DNA from: Oscillospiraceae bacterium
GTDB lineage: Bacteria > Bacillota > Clostridia > Oscillospirales > Oscillospiraceae
DNA length: 52,595 nt
Reading direction: 5' to 3'
Assembly: GCA_017428565.1 (NCBI GenBank)
Contig: JAFRQP010000042.1
Location: forward strand, 1-52,595
Shown: positions 40,714 through 48,650 of the stretch, piece by piece
Layout of the letters: the number at the start of each line of letters is the position of its first letter
Numbering within the stretch: the first letter of the stretch is position 1
The notes under the pieces: model-generated
What the model was told of the DNA's origin: nothing
Seen by the model: only the letters and a program-made list of their open reading frames with translations
Database searches by the model: none
Program-made: the position numbers and the translations under genes

Positions 40714-41529
40714 TCAGCCGATGCCCACGCCGAGATAATAGTAGTCGCTGGTGCTGTTCTCGGCCAGCTCGTCCATACTGCGCACCTCCAGTTCCCGGGC
40801 GATGTGCTCCAGGGTCTCGAAGTCCGCCGTGCCGCCGATGGAGATGTACCAGCCCGCGGCGGGGTCAAAGACCAGCACATAGCGGTAGATCAGGGGAGAA
40901 CCGTCCTCCGCCTTGAAGTAACTGGTCTGCTCGATCTCGGTGATGTGCAGATCGCCCCAGTCCTCCTCCTTGACGGCTCGGGCGCTCTCCCCGTCCATAT
41001 AGACGGTGCAGCCGGGGAAGGCGTAGTTGCACTGGATCTGGTACAAAATGCCGGCGCCACCCAGCCGGCGGTCATAGAAGCTGGTGTAGTACCAGAACCA
41101 GTCCTCGGCGCCGGGGTCGCCGTAGCGCTCCAGGAAGTCGCTCTCCTTGCCGTCCGGCAGCCAGCCGGGGCGGAACTCCACCCGGTGGATCTCCCCCTCG
41201 CCGGTGAACTGCAGGATCAGCGGGGATTTGGTCAGATCCCGCTCCTCGGTCACGTTTTCCTTCAAAGCCGGGTCGTAGTAGGTGTAATGCCCGGTCAGCT
41301 CTTCGCCCTCCTCCGGGGCGCGGACGTCCATGGTGAAAAGCCCCAGGGCGTAGGCCGTGCCGATGCCAAGCACAGCCAGGATCGCGGCGATCAGCGCCAC
41401 GCGGATAATGGTTTTGACAGGTTTTTTTGTTCTCATGCGCTCCTCCTCAAAGCCGAGGAGGGCAGCCGCCGAGCGGACGGCGACTTCGTCCAGCTCCGAA
41501 AAGGCGTCCAGCAGCTTGTCGGCGTTCAT
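40714..41529 (-). CDS. Putative membrane anti-sigma factor
   Basis: 271 residues from the ATG at 41529, with AGGAGGAGG upstream. Short cytoplasmic part (about 1-38), one membrane helix (about 42-63, IIRVALIAAILAVLGIG), then a ~205-residue outer domain rich in aromatic and acidic residues (WFWYYTSFY, YVLVFDPAAGWYISI). The ATG overlaps the stop codon of the ECF sigma gene, the usual sigma/anti-sigma arrangement. No zinc (HxxxCxxC) motif is seen. I know no family for the outer domain; the anti-sigma role is inferred from order and topology. Confidence 0.78.
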   Translation of the reverse strand: MNADKLLDAFSELDEVAVRSAAALLGFEEERMRTKKPVKTIIRVALIAAILAVLGIGTAYALGLFTMDVRAPEEGEELTGHYTYYDPALKENVTEERDLTKSPLILQFTGEGEIHRVEFRPGWLPDGKESDFLERYGDPGAEDWFWYYTSFYDRRLGGAGILYQIQCNYAFPGCTVYMDGESARAVKEEDWGDLHITEIEQTSYFKAEDGSPLIYRYVLVFDPAAGWYISIGGTADFETLEHIARELEVRSMDELAENSTSDYYYLGVGIG

Positions 41530-42083
41530 TGATAGCCCTCCTCCTGTAAGAATTTCTTCAGCCTTTTCCGGGTGCGAAACAGCATGGATTTCAGCTTGCT
41601 CTCGCTCCAGCCGGTCCTCCGGCTCAGCTCCTCCAGGGGCGTGAGGAAGTAGTAGCGGCAGACGAAAAGATCCCGCTCCCGCTTCTCCAGGTCGGCGACG
41701 AAGCGGTTCAGCGCCCTTCCCAGCTCCCGGGCCTCCAACTCCGCTTCCGGATCGCCGGGGCCGGGGACGCACTCCGCCAGCTCCTCCAGGGCCAGGGGCA
41801 GCTCGCCGCCGCCCCTCTTCTGCGCAGAGCGCTCCCGCAGGCGGGAGAGGCAGAGGTTCCGCGTCAGCTTGCCCAGATAGGCGGAGAGCTTTTCCGGCCG
41901 CTTGGGCGGGATGGACTCCCAGGCCCGCAGCCAGGCGTCGCTGACGCTCTCCTCCGCGTCCTCCGGGTCGGAGAGGATGCCCCGGGCGATGCTCCGGCAG
42001 TAGGCGCCGTATTTTTGCTCCGTCTCCCGGATGGCCTGCTCGTCCCGCCGCCAGTACAGGGCCAGGATCCCGGCGTCGTCCAT
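41526..42083 (-). CDS. ECF-type RNA polymerase sigma factor
   Basis: 185 residues from the ATG at 42083, six bases after GAGGTGA (a GTG three codons earlier is part of that site). Region 2 near 10-75 (DPEDAEESVSDAWLRAWESI) and region 4 near 120-180 (EKRERDLFVCRYYFLTPLEE, then SESKLKSMLFRTRKRLKKFL, in parts). No sigma-3 or -1.1. It directs transcription of a stress regulon, and is held by the membrane protein encoded next. A palindromic catabolite-type site lies in its leader. Confidence 0.92.
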   Translation of the reverse strand: MDDAGILALYWRRDEQAIRETEQKYGAYCRSIARGILSDPEDAEESVSDAWLRAWESIPPKRPEKLSAYLGKLTRNLCLSRLRERSAQKRGGGELPLALEELAECVPGPGDPEAELEARELGRALNRFVADLEKRERDLFVCRYYFLTPLEELSRRTGWSESKLKSMLFRTRKRLKKFLQEEGYQ

Positions 42084-42109
42084 GTGTTTCACCTCGGTGT
42101 GTGTGGATT

Positions 42110-42123
42110 GGAAAGCGCTTTCA
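42110..42123 (-). promoter_or_regulatory. cre-like palindrome upstream of the sigma gene
   Basis: GGAAAGCGCTTTCA matches 9 of the 10 defined positions of the CcpA cre consensus TGnAAnCGnTTnCA. It is centred about 33 bases before the sigma start codon. Whether this organism has CcpA is not visible here. Confidence 0.5.
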
Positions 42124-42196
42124 CCCTCCTACACGCAAAAAACGCGGCGCGGTTGCGCCGGCGGAGAGTTTTTTCCCAAAATTTCGCATAGAAACG

Positions 42197-42339
42197 CGGG
42201 GCTGTCTCAAAATTGTCATCCTGAGAAGCGAAGCGACGAAGGATCTCTCATTTGCAGCATTTCCCATGCTTTCGGAAAGAGATTCTTCGCTTCGCTCAGA
42301 ATGACAGCGCAACATGCCGCTCGTTTTGAGACAGCCCCG
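42197..42339. mobile_element. MITE-like element with 16-bp terminal inverted repeats
   Basis: 143 bp. Ends CGGGGCTGTCTCAAAA (42197-42212) and TTTTGAGACAGCCCCG (42324-42339) are perfect complements. Inside, TGTCATCCTGAG faces CTCAGAATGACA, and AGCGAAGCGACGAAGGATCTC faces GAGATTCTTCGCTTCGCT in part, so the whole folds into one long hairpin. It encodes no protein. It lies 14 bases past the stop codon of the gene at 42354. No clear target duplication. Confidence 0.88.
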
Positions 42340-42353
42340 GGCTGTTTTCCGGC

Positions 42354-43469
42354 TCAAGTCACCGGGACGAACCAGGTCCGGCCGTTCCAGCCCGCCCTGC
42401 CGTCCTCGGTCACAAAGAAATAATAGTAGGGGTCCTCCGCCAGGACGGTGACGATCTCGCCGTCCCGGACGGTGCCGATGGTGCCGGTGTTGTCGTTCTC
42501 GGGGATGGGGATGATGTAGATCAGGAGCCGGTCCGGCAGCTTTTTCTGCACCCGCACCTGATAGGGCTGGGCCAGCAGCTCCGCGTCCGCGGGGATGCGC
42601 AGCTCAATGCCCCGGTTGGAGACCAGGCTGTAATGCGGGTCCCGCTCCGCGGCCGCCTCCGCGGCGGCGCGGATGCCCGCCTGGGTGTAGCCTCCCGCGG
42701 GCGTTGGGAAGGGAGTGGGGGCCGACGTGGGCGCGGGAGTGGGCGCCGGGGTGGGTACCGGCGTGGGCGCCGGCGTGGGCACCGGCGCGGTGGGGACCGG
42801 GGTGGGCACCGGCGGCGTGGGCGTGGGCGCGGCGATCACCGGGACGGGCGTGGGGCTGGGCGTGGGCTCCGGCACAAGGATGATCTGGGCCGGGGCGTCG
42901 GCGCCGCCGATGATGGGCTCCCGTTCATCCTCCGGGGAGGGCGCGGCGCTTTCCGCGGCGGGGGCGGGCCGCGCGGCGGGGCTCGGATCGGGGCGCAGCA
43001 GCAGATACAGGCCCAGCATGGCCAGCACGCCGATCAAAAGCCCGGTGAGCAGGAAGAGCGGGGCGCGGGAGCGGGGCTTTTTTCGGGCCGGCGCGCTCTC
43101 CCGGGCAGGGGGAGCGCTCCTGCGCGCCGGGACCTCCACCCGGGAAGAGACCCGGGGCAGGGCGGCCTCCTGCCGGCTCTGGGCCTGGCGCTGCTCCCGC
43201 CGCTCGGCGGGGGAAAAGGACAGGACCAGGTCCCGCGCCCGGTCCAGCACCAGGCTCCTGCCCACCTGGCTGCTGAAGCTGCGCCAGCCCTCCCGGCTGT
43301 AGACCCGGATCTCCAGATTCTGCCCGTGGTTGTTGACCCAGAGGGCGCAGCCCAAGTCGGGGATGCAGAGATCGCGGTCCTCCCGCATGCCGACGGAGAC
43401 GCTTTTGCCCTCCTCCACCGGGAGCGTATAGCGCTTCCCCTCGCAGGTGAGCGACAGTTGCACGTCCAT
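42354..43469 (-). CDS. Wall-spanning membrane protein: FHA/ubiquitin-like N-terminus, Pro-Thr stalk, SH3-like end
   Basis: 371 residues. N-terminal ~90 residues form a small beta domain (TCEGKRYTLPVEEGKSVSVG) that could be FHA- or YukD-like; then a basic linker (RKKPRSR), one membrane helix (about 138-158), an acidic piece, a Pro-Thr stalk of PTPxP units (about 205-255), and a C-terminal domain with TIGTVRDGEIVTVLAED and YYYFFVTEDGRAGWNGR, an SH3-like wall-binding pattern. The stalk is long enough to cross peptidoglycan. Monocistronic. Function unknown. Confidence 0.78.
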   Translation of the reverse strand: MDVQLSLTCEGKRYTLPVEEGKSVSVGMREDRDLCIPDLGCALWVNNHGQNLEIRVYSREGWRSFSSQVGRSLVLDRARDLVLSFSPAERREQRQAQSRQEAALPRVSSRVEVPARRSAPPARESAPARKKPRSRAPLFLLTGLLIGVLAMLGLYLLLRPDPSPAARPAPAAESAAPSPEDEREPIIGGADAPAQIILVPEPTPSPTPVPVIAAPTPTPPVPTPVPTAPVPTPAPTPVPTPAPTPAPTSAPTPFPTPAGGYTQAGIRAAAEAAAERDPHYSLVSNRGIELRIPADAELLAQPYQVRVQKKLPDRLLIYIIPIPENDNTGTIGTVRDGEIVTVLAEDPYYYFFVTEDGRAGWNGRTWFVPVT

Positions 43470-43491
43470 AGGTCCTCGTCCTTTCGCTTTG

Positions 43492-43728
43492 GGCGCCGCC
43501 TGGGGGCGGCGCGTTTTTCCTGCCCCTCACTGTATCATAAAGCGGGCCGGGCGGCAAGAGCTTTGTTGCACGGCCGCGGCGAAAGCGGGGCGGAACAAAC
43601 GCGGCCCGCCGGCGTCTTATACTGGCACCTGACAGAAAGGCCGGAAAAGATTCCGGGTTTTCTGTCGGGGATCCGCATGATCCCCTCGCGGGAAAGCTCT
43701 TGTCAAGGGGAGGAAATGCGCGTATAAT
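43492..43728 (+). promoter_or_regulatory. Divergent control region with promoter for the lipoprotein gene
   Basis: A consensus-like promoter TTGTCA (43700-43705), 17-bp spacer, TATAAT (43723-43728) serves the gene at 43759. Upstream lie a GCGCCGCC/GGGCGGCGC hairpin (43492-43513), a second TATACT (43618-43623, weak -35) and a strong hairpin at 43631-43666 (GACAGAAA..CCGGAA / TTCCGG..TTTCTGTC). Confidence 0.75.
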
Positions 43729-43758
43729 ACATCACAGATTCTGGAAAGGAGAAAGAAC

Positions 43759-44625
43759 ATGAAAAAGATGAACCGATTCCTCGCCCTGGCGATGGCCCTC
43801 GTGATGCTGCTGGCTCTCTGCGCCTGCGGCGAAGGCGGCACCAGAAGCATAAGCCCCCCGGATTTTGAAACCAGAATGCGCCAGGCCCAGGAGAATATGG
43901 CCAAGCTGGAGAGCATGCACATGGAGATGAGCATGGACATGAGCCTGGAGATGAGCGTCCTGGGACAGACCCAGCCGATGGACATGCGCGTGTATTACAC
44001 CATGGACACCCAGAACGAGCCCGCCCGCACCAAGCTGGTCATCACCATCAGCTCCATGGGGCAGAGCCAGGAGCAGGTCATGTACACCGATGAAAGCGGC
44101 ATGATCTACATGCAGCTCGACGGGCGCAGCTGGCAGCGTCAGTCCGCCCAGGGCAGCAGCCAGGCCAATGAGATGCAGCCCGATCAGATGCTGCAGCTCT
44201 TCCTCAACAGCGCCGGCAGCTTCCGGGAGACCGGCAGCGAGACCATCAACGGCTCCAAGGCCACGGTCTACAGCGGCGTGCTGGGCGGAGACTATGTGAA
44301 GCAGGTGCTGGAGACCACCGGTCTGGGCTCCACCCTGGGCGAGGCTCTCGGCACGGGCGACGCGGGGAACCTCTTCGACAATCTGGGCGAGATCCCCATG
44401 ACCGTCGCCATCGACGACGAGAGCGGCCTGGTGGTGCGCTACACCATGGACATGGCCCAGGTGATGGAGAATCTGATGAAGAATCTCTTCAACTCCATGC
44501 TCACTTCCCAGGGCCTGAACGGCGTCGAGATCGAGATCAAGATCAGCAACTGCATGGCCACGGCCACCCTGTCCCAGTTCAACAGCGTGCCGGAGATCGT
44601 GATCCCGGCCGAGGCCAAGGGCTGA
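43759..44625 (+). CDS. Lipoprotein with Met-rich N-terminal region (LolA/LppX-like fold suspected)
   Basis: 288 residues, SD AAAGGAG. Signal peptide with lipobox LLALCAC; Cys23 is the likely lipid site. Then a Met-dense stretch (residues 46-75: MHMEMSMDMSLEM, MDMRVYYTMD). The body alternates strands in the manner of DUF6612/LppX-type proteins (VMYTDESGMIYMQLDGRSW, GSKATVYSGVLGGDYV), which form open beta-sandwiches that bind lipids. It would be processed by the Lgt encoded at 26.9 kb. The ligand is unknown. Confidence 0.82.
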   Translation: MKKMNRFLALAMALVMLLALCACGEGGTRSISPPDFETRMRQAQENMAKLESMHMEMSMDMSLEMSVLGQTQPMDMRVYYTMDTQNEPARTKLVITISSMGQSQEQVMYTDESGMIYMQLDGRSWQRQSAQGSSQANEMQPDQMLQLFLNSAGSFRETGSETINGSKATVYSGVLGGDYVKQVLETTGLGSTLGEALGTGDAGNLFDNLGEIPMTVAIDDESGLVVRYTMDMAQVMENLMKNLFNSMLTSQGLNGVEIEIKISNCMATATLSQFNSVPEIVIPAEAKG

Positions 44626-44660
44626 GCGGCCAAAACCGCAGCTGAGCGGCCAAAACCCCA
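44621..44660 (+). repeat. 20-bp tandem repeat at the lipoprotein stop codon
   Basis: Two units of GCTGAGCGGCCAAAACCGCA at 44621-44640 and 44641-44660, differing at one base. The first unit contains the stop codon TGA. Confidence 0.9.
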
Positions 44661-44666
44661 TAGGAA

Positions 44667-44699
44667 GCAAAGGAGCGGCAGCAATGCTGCTCCTTTTGC
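44667..44699 (+). terminator. Probable terminator of the lipoprotein gene
   Basis: GCAAAGGAGC pairs with GCTCCTTTTGC around an inner GCAGC/GCTGC stem, ending in TTTT. Confidence 0.65.
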
Positions 44700-44764
44700 A
44701 CGCAAAAAGGCTCCCCCTTTGGGCGCCCCCTCCCCCGCGGGGGACGGCGCCCCGCGGATTCGGA

Positions 44765-44793
44765 TTGCTTTTTCCGGGAAGCATTGGTATAAT
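44765..44793 (+). promoter_or_regulatory. Promoter of the asparaginase operon
   Basis: TTGCTT (44765-44770), 17-bp spacer, TATAAT (44788-44793), 41 bases before the ATG. Confidence 0.82.
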
Positions 44794-44834
44794 AAGATGT
44801 TCGCAAGCAAATACGCAAAACGGAGGAACCTGCC

Positions 44835-45833
44835 ATGAAACGGATCCTGCTCATCGGCACCGGCGGCACCATCGCCTCCGGCATGACGGAGGACGGGCTG
44901 AGCCCGGAGCTGACGCCGGAGCAGCTGCTGCAGTTTGTGCCGCAGATCTCTTCTCTGTGCAAGGTGGACTGTCTTTCGCTCTTCAATCTGGACAGCACCA
45001 ACATCACCCCCTCCCACTGGATCGCCATCACCCGGGCCATCCGGGCCCACTACCACGAGTACGACGGCTTTGTCATCAGCCACGGCACCGACACCCTGGC
45101 CTACACCGCCGCGGCGCTGAGCTATCTGGTGCAGGGGGCGGACAAGCCCATCATCCTCACCGGCGCCCAGAAGCCCATCAGCTACGACTCCACCGATTCC
45201 AAGCTCAATCTCATCGACGCCTTCACCTGCGCCTGCTCGGAGGAGCTCTGCGGGGTCTGCATCGTGTTCAGCGGCCGGGTCATCCTGGGCACCCGGGCCC
45301 GGAAGACCTATTCCAAGAGCTTTGCCGCCTTTTCCAGCATCAACTATCCCGATCTGGGCTCCCTGCAGGATCACCGGCTGCTCTGCTACATCCGGCCGGA
45401 CCGGGGGGCGCGCCCCGTCTTCTCCGAGACGCTGGACGAGAAGATCGGCCTCATCAAGATGATCCCCGGCACCGACCACGAGCTGCTGGAGTTCCTGCTG
45501 CAGCGCAAGGACGCGCTGATCCTGGAGTGCTTCGGCGTGGGCGGCCTGCCCTCCTATGACGACGACAAGCTCTTTCAGGTGCTGCACGACTACACCCAGC
45601 GGGGCCGTTTCCTGGTCATGACCACCCAGGTACAGAACGAGGGCTCCGACTTCTCGGTTTACAGCGTGGGCACCCGGCTCAAGGGCAATCTCCACATCCT
45701 GGAAGCCTACGACATGACCACCGAGGCCGCCCTGGCCAAGATCATGTGGATCCTGGGGCGCACCAAGGACCCGGAGGAGGTCAATCGCCTGTTCTACACC
45801 CCCGTGGCCCACGACATGTTATACAGAAGCTGA
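44835..45833 (+). CDS. ansA: L-asparaginase (type I, cytoplasmic)
   Basis: 332 residues without a signal peptide; SD CGGAGG. First catalytic motif GTGGTIAS at 8-15 (nucleophile Thr12), second HGTDTLAYTA at 83-92 (Thr85, Asp86), both complete. Hydrolyses asparagine to aspartate and ammonia. It opens a five-gene coupled run: the flavoprotein start lies one base after its stop codon. Co-transcription with flavoproteins and a surface glycosidase is unusual for ansA. Confidence 0.94.
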   Translation: MKRILLIGTGGTIASGMTEDGLSPELTPEQLLQFVPQISSLCKVDCLSLFNLDSTNITPSHWIAITRAIRAHYHEYDGFVISHGTDTLAYTAAALSYLVQGADKPIILTGAQKPISYDSTDSKLNLIDAFTCACSEELCGVCIVFSGRVILGTRARKTYSKSFAAFSSINYPDLGSLQDHRLLCYIRPDRGARPVFSETLDEKIGLIKMIPGTDHELLEFLLQRKDALILECFGVGGLPSYDDDKLFQVLHDYTQRGRFLVMTTQVQNEGSDFSVYSVGTRLKGNLHILEAYDMTTEAALAKIMWILGRTKDPEEVNRLFYTPVAHDMLYRS

Positions 45834-45834
45834 T

Positions 45835-47043
45835 ATGAGAACGGTACTTGTCATCGGCGGCGGCGCCTCCGGCATTTTCGCCGCGCTGACCGCCGCGGAG
45901 GATCCCCAAAACAAGGTGCTGCTGCTGGAGCGGCAGCAGCGCATCGGTCGCAAGCTCCTGGCCACCGGCAACGGCCGCTGCAACCTGACCAATACCGGCG
46001 CGGCCCCGGCGCATTACCACGGGGAGGAGCCGGACTTTGTCCGCCCCGCCCTGGCGCAGTTTCCGCCGGAGGCGGCGCTGGACTGGTTCCACAAGCTGGG
46101 CCTTCTCACCGTGGAGGAACACGGCGGGCGGGTCTATCCCCTCTCTAACTCCGCCAATTCCGTACTGGACGTGCTGCGCTTCGCCCTGGACAAGGCCGGC
46201 GTGGAGCAGCGCTGCGCCTCGCCGGCCCGGTCCGTCCGGCGGGAGAAGGGCGGCTTCACCGTGGAGACCGACGAGGGCCCCCTCTATGCCGACCGGCTGA
46301 TCCTGGCCTGCGGCGGCGCCGCGGGGGCCAAGCTCGGCGGCGTGCTGGACGGCTACCAGCTGGCAAAAGCCCTGGGCCACAGGCGCACCGGGCTCTACCC
46401 CGCCCTGGTGCAGCTTGTCACCGCGCCGGAATACCCCCGGGCCCTCAAGGGCGTGCGGGCGGACTGCCGCCTGCGGCTCAAGCGCCGGGACACGGTGCTG
46501 GCCGCGGCCGAGGGCGAGCTGCAGTTCACCGAAAAGGGCGTCTCCGGCCCGGTGAGCTTTGAGGTCTCCCGCGCCGCCGCCACCGGGGGCGAGGGGCTTA
46601 CCCTGGAAATCAACTTTCTCCCCTTCGGCGTGAACTCCGCCGCGGCGCTGCTGGCCGGGCGGAAGGACGCCTTTCCGGAGCTGCCCGTGTCGGAGATCTT
46701 CACGGGCATGCTCCACAACCGGCTGGGGCGGATGCTGGTGAAATACGCCGGCGTGGACGCCGCCAAGCCCCTGCGGGAGCTGGACGACGGGGAGCGCTTC
46801 CGCCTGGCTCAGGCCGCCACGGCCTTCCGCCTGCCCGTAAAGGGCACCGAGGGCTTCGACAGCGCCCAGGTCACCGCAGGCGGTCTCCGCACCGCGGAAT
46901 TTGACCCCAACACCCTGGAGAGCCGTCTGGTTCCCGGGCTCTTCGCCTGCGGGGAGCTGCTGGACGTGGACGGGGACTGCGGCGGCTTCAACCTCCAGTG
47001 GGCCTGGGCCAGCGGGCGTCTCGCCGGGAGGCTGGGCGCATGA
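45835..47043 (+). CDS. BaiN/HI0933-family flavoprotein
   Basis: 402 residues. FAD Rossmann site VIGGGASGIFAA at 6-17; the family hallmark GRKLLATGNGRCNLTN near 38-53; C-terminal second FAD region FACGELLDVDGDCGGFNLQWAWASG (seen in parts). Members are often labelled aminoacetone oxidase or, in Clostridium scindens, BaiN; the reaction is mostly unknown. The stop overlaps the next flavoprotein's ATG (ATGA). A bile-acid function should not be assumed from the label. Confidence 0.9.
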   Translation: MRTVLVIGGGASGIFAALTAAEDPQNKVLLLERQQRIGRKLLATGNGRCNLTNTGAAPAHYHGEEPDFVRPALAQFPPEAALDWFHKLGLLTVEEHGGRVYPLSNSANSVLDVLRFALDKAGVEQRCASPARSVRREKGGFTVETDEGPLYADRLILACGGAAGAKLGGVLDGYQLAKALGHRRTGLYPALVQLVTAPEYPRALKGVRADCRLRLKRRDTVLAAAEGELQFTEKGVSGPVSFEVSRAAATGGEGLTLEINFLPFGVNSAAALLAGRKDAFPELPVSEIFTGMLHNRLGRMLVKYAGVDAAKPLRELDDGERFRLAQAATAFRLPVKGTEGFDSAQVTAGGLRTAEFDPNTLESRLVPGLFACGELLDVDGDCGGFNLQWAWASGRLAGRLGA

Positions 47044-48650
47044 TCCGCATCAACAAGCTGCGCCTGAACCCGGGAGAGCCCCTGGGCGTCCTCTGGGAGC
47101 GGGCCGCCAAAAAGCTCCGGATCAAGCCGGAGCGCATTGAAAGGCTGAAGCTGCTGCGCCGCTCCCTGGACGCACGGGACAAGAGCGACCTGCACTATGT
47201 CTGCTCCGTGGCCGTCAGCGTCCGGGGCTCGGAAAGCCTGCTGCTGCAGCGGGCGGAGAGCCGGGATCTGCTCCCCTATGAGGAGCAGCCCTATGAAATC
47301 CCCCGCTCCGCCCTCCGGGAGCGGCCTGTGGTGGCAGGCTTCGGCCCGGCGGGCATGTTCGCGGCCCTGGTGCTGGCCCGGGCCGGAGCCAGGCCCCTGG
47401 TGCTGGAGCGGGGCCAGCAGGCCGAAAAACGCAAGGCCGCGGTGGACGCCTTCCGCGCCGGCGGGCGGCTGGACCCGGAATCCAACGTCCAGTTCGGCGA
47501 GGGCGGCGCCGGCACCTTCTCCGACGGGAAGCTGAACACCGGCACCCACGACCGGCGCATCTCCTGGGTGCTGGAGCAGTTCGCCGCCCACGGCGCGCCG
47601 GAGAGCCTGCGCTGGGACGCCAAGCCCCACATCGGCACCGACGTGCTCATTCATGTGGTGCAGAACATCCGGCGGGAGATCCTGGCCCTGGGGGGCGAGA
47701 TCCGCTTCGAGACCCGGCTGACGGAGCTGGTCCTGGAGGACGGCGCCCTGGCCGGCGTCCGGGTGCAAAGCACCGCCGGGGAGGAGACGCTCCCCTGCCG
47801 ACGGCTGATTTTGGCCATCGGCCACTCCGCCCGGGACAGCTTTGAGATGCTGCACCGCCTCGGCGTCCCCATGGAGCCCAAGGCCTTTTCCATGGGCCTG
47901 CGCATCGAGCACCGCCAGGCGGAGATCGACCGCAGTCAGTACGGCCGGGCCAGGGGAGCTCTCCCCGCGGCGGATTACAGTCTGAACGTCCACCTGCCCG
48001 ACGGGGGCAGCGCCTATACCTTCTGCATGTGCCCCGGCGGGGAGGTCATCGCCGCCGCCTCGGAGGAGGGGGGCGTGGTGACCAACGGCATGAGCTATTC
48101 CGCCCGGGACGGCGAAAACGCCAACGCCGCCCTGCTGGTGACCCTCCACCCGGAGGATTTTCCCCAGCAGGACGTCCTCTCCGGCATGCGCTGGCAGCGG
48201 GAGATCGAGCGGGCCGCCTTCCTGGCCGGCGGCGGGAACTATTTTGCCCCCGCCCAGCTGCTGGGGGACTTCCTGGCGGGCCGGCCCAGCGCCGGGCCCG
48301 GAAGGGTGCGGCCCAGCTATCGCCCCGGGGTGTCCTGGACGGAGCTGCACACTGTGCTGCCAAAGCGCATCACCGACGTGCTGGAGCAGGCGCTCCCCGC
48401 CCTGGGGCAGAAGCTGCGGGGCTTTGACGATCCGGAGGCGGTGCTCACCGCGCCGGAGACCCGCTCCTCCTCCCCGGTGCGCATCCTCCGGGGCAAGGAC
48501 TGCCGCTCCCCCATCCGGGGACTCTACCCCTGCGGCGAGGGGGCCGGCTACGCCGGAGGCATCACCTCCGCCGCCGTGGACGGCATGCGCTGCGCCGAGG
48601 CCGTGCTGCAGAGCGCGGCAGATCACGAAGAAAAGAGACAAGAGCAATGA
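47040..48650 (+). CDS. COG2509-type FAD-dependent dehydrogenase
   Basis: 536 residues from the ATG at 47040. A ~95-residue N-terminal domain (INKLRLNPGEPL, KLLRRSLDARDKSDLHYV) precedes the FAD site VVAGFGPAGMFAALVLARAG (97-116). SNVQFGEGGAGTFSDGKL is the COG2509 signature, and EGAGYAGGITSAAVDG near the end closes the FAD domain. Function of the family is not defined. Coupled by ATGA at both ends with the BaiN-type gene and the glycosidase gene. Confidence 0.9.
   Translation: MIRINKLRLNPGEPLGVLWERAAKKLRIKPERIERLKLLRRSLDARDKSDLHYVCSVAVSVRGSESLLLQRAESRDLLPYEEQPYEIPRSALRERPVVAGFGPAGMFAALVLARAGARPLVLERGQQAEKRKAAVDAFRAGGRLDPESNVQFGEGGAGTFSDGKLNTGTHDRRISWVLEQFAAHGAPESLRWDAKPHIGTDVLIHVVQNIRREILALGGEIRFETRLTELVLEDGALAGVRVQSTAGEETLPCRRLILAIGHSARDSFEMLHRLGVPMEPKAFSMGLRIEHRQAEIDRSQYGRARGALPAADYSLNVHLPDGGSAYTFCMCPGGEVIAAASEEGGVVTNGMSYSARDGENANAALLVTLHPEDFPQQDVLSGMRWQREIERAAFLAGGGNYFAPAQLLGDFLAGRPSAGPGRVRPSYRPGVSWTELHTVLPKRITDVLEQALPALGQKLRGFDDPEAVLTAPETRSSSPVRILRGKDCRSPIRGLYPCGEGAGYAGGITSAAVDGMRCAEAVLQSAADHEEKRQEQ

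Noticed and set aside
45835-47043. Bile-acid dehydroxylation (BaiN) function
   Set aside because: Only the broad flavoprotein family matches; no other bai genes are in the window.
46809-48647. 612-codon minus-strand frame over the COG2509 gene
   Set aside because: Antisense shadow; the plus strand carries complete FAD motifs.
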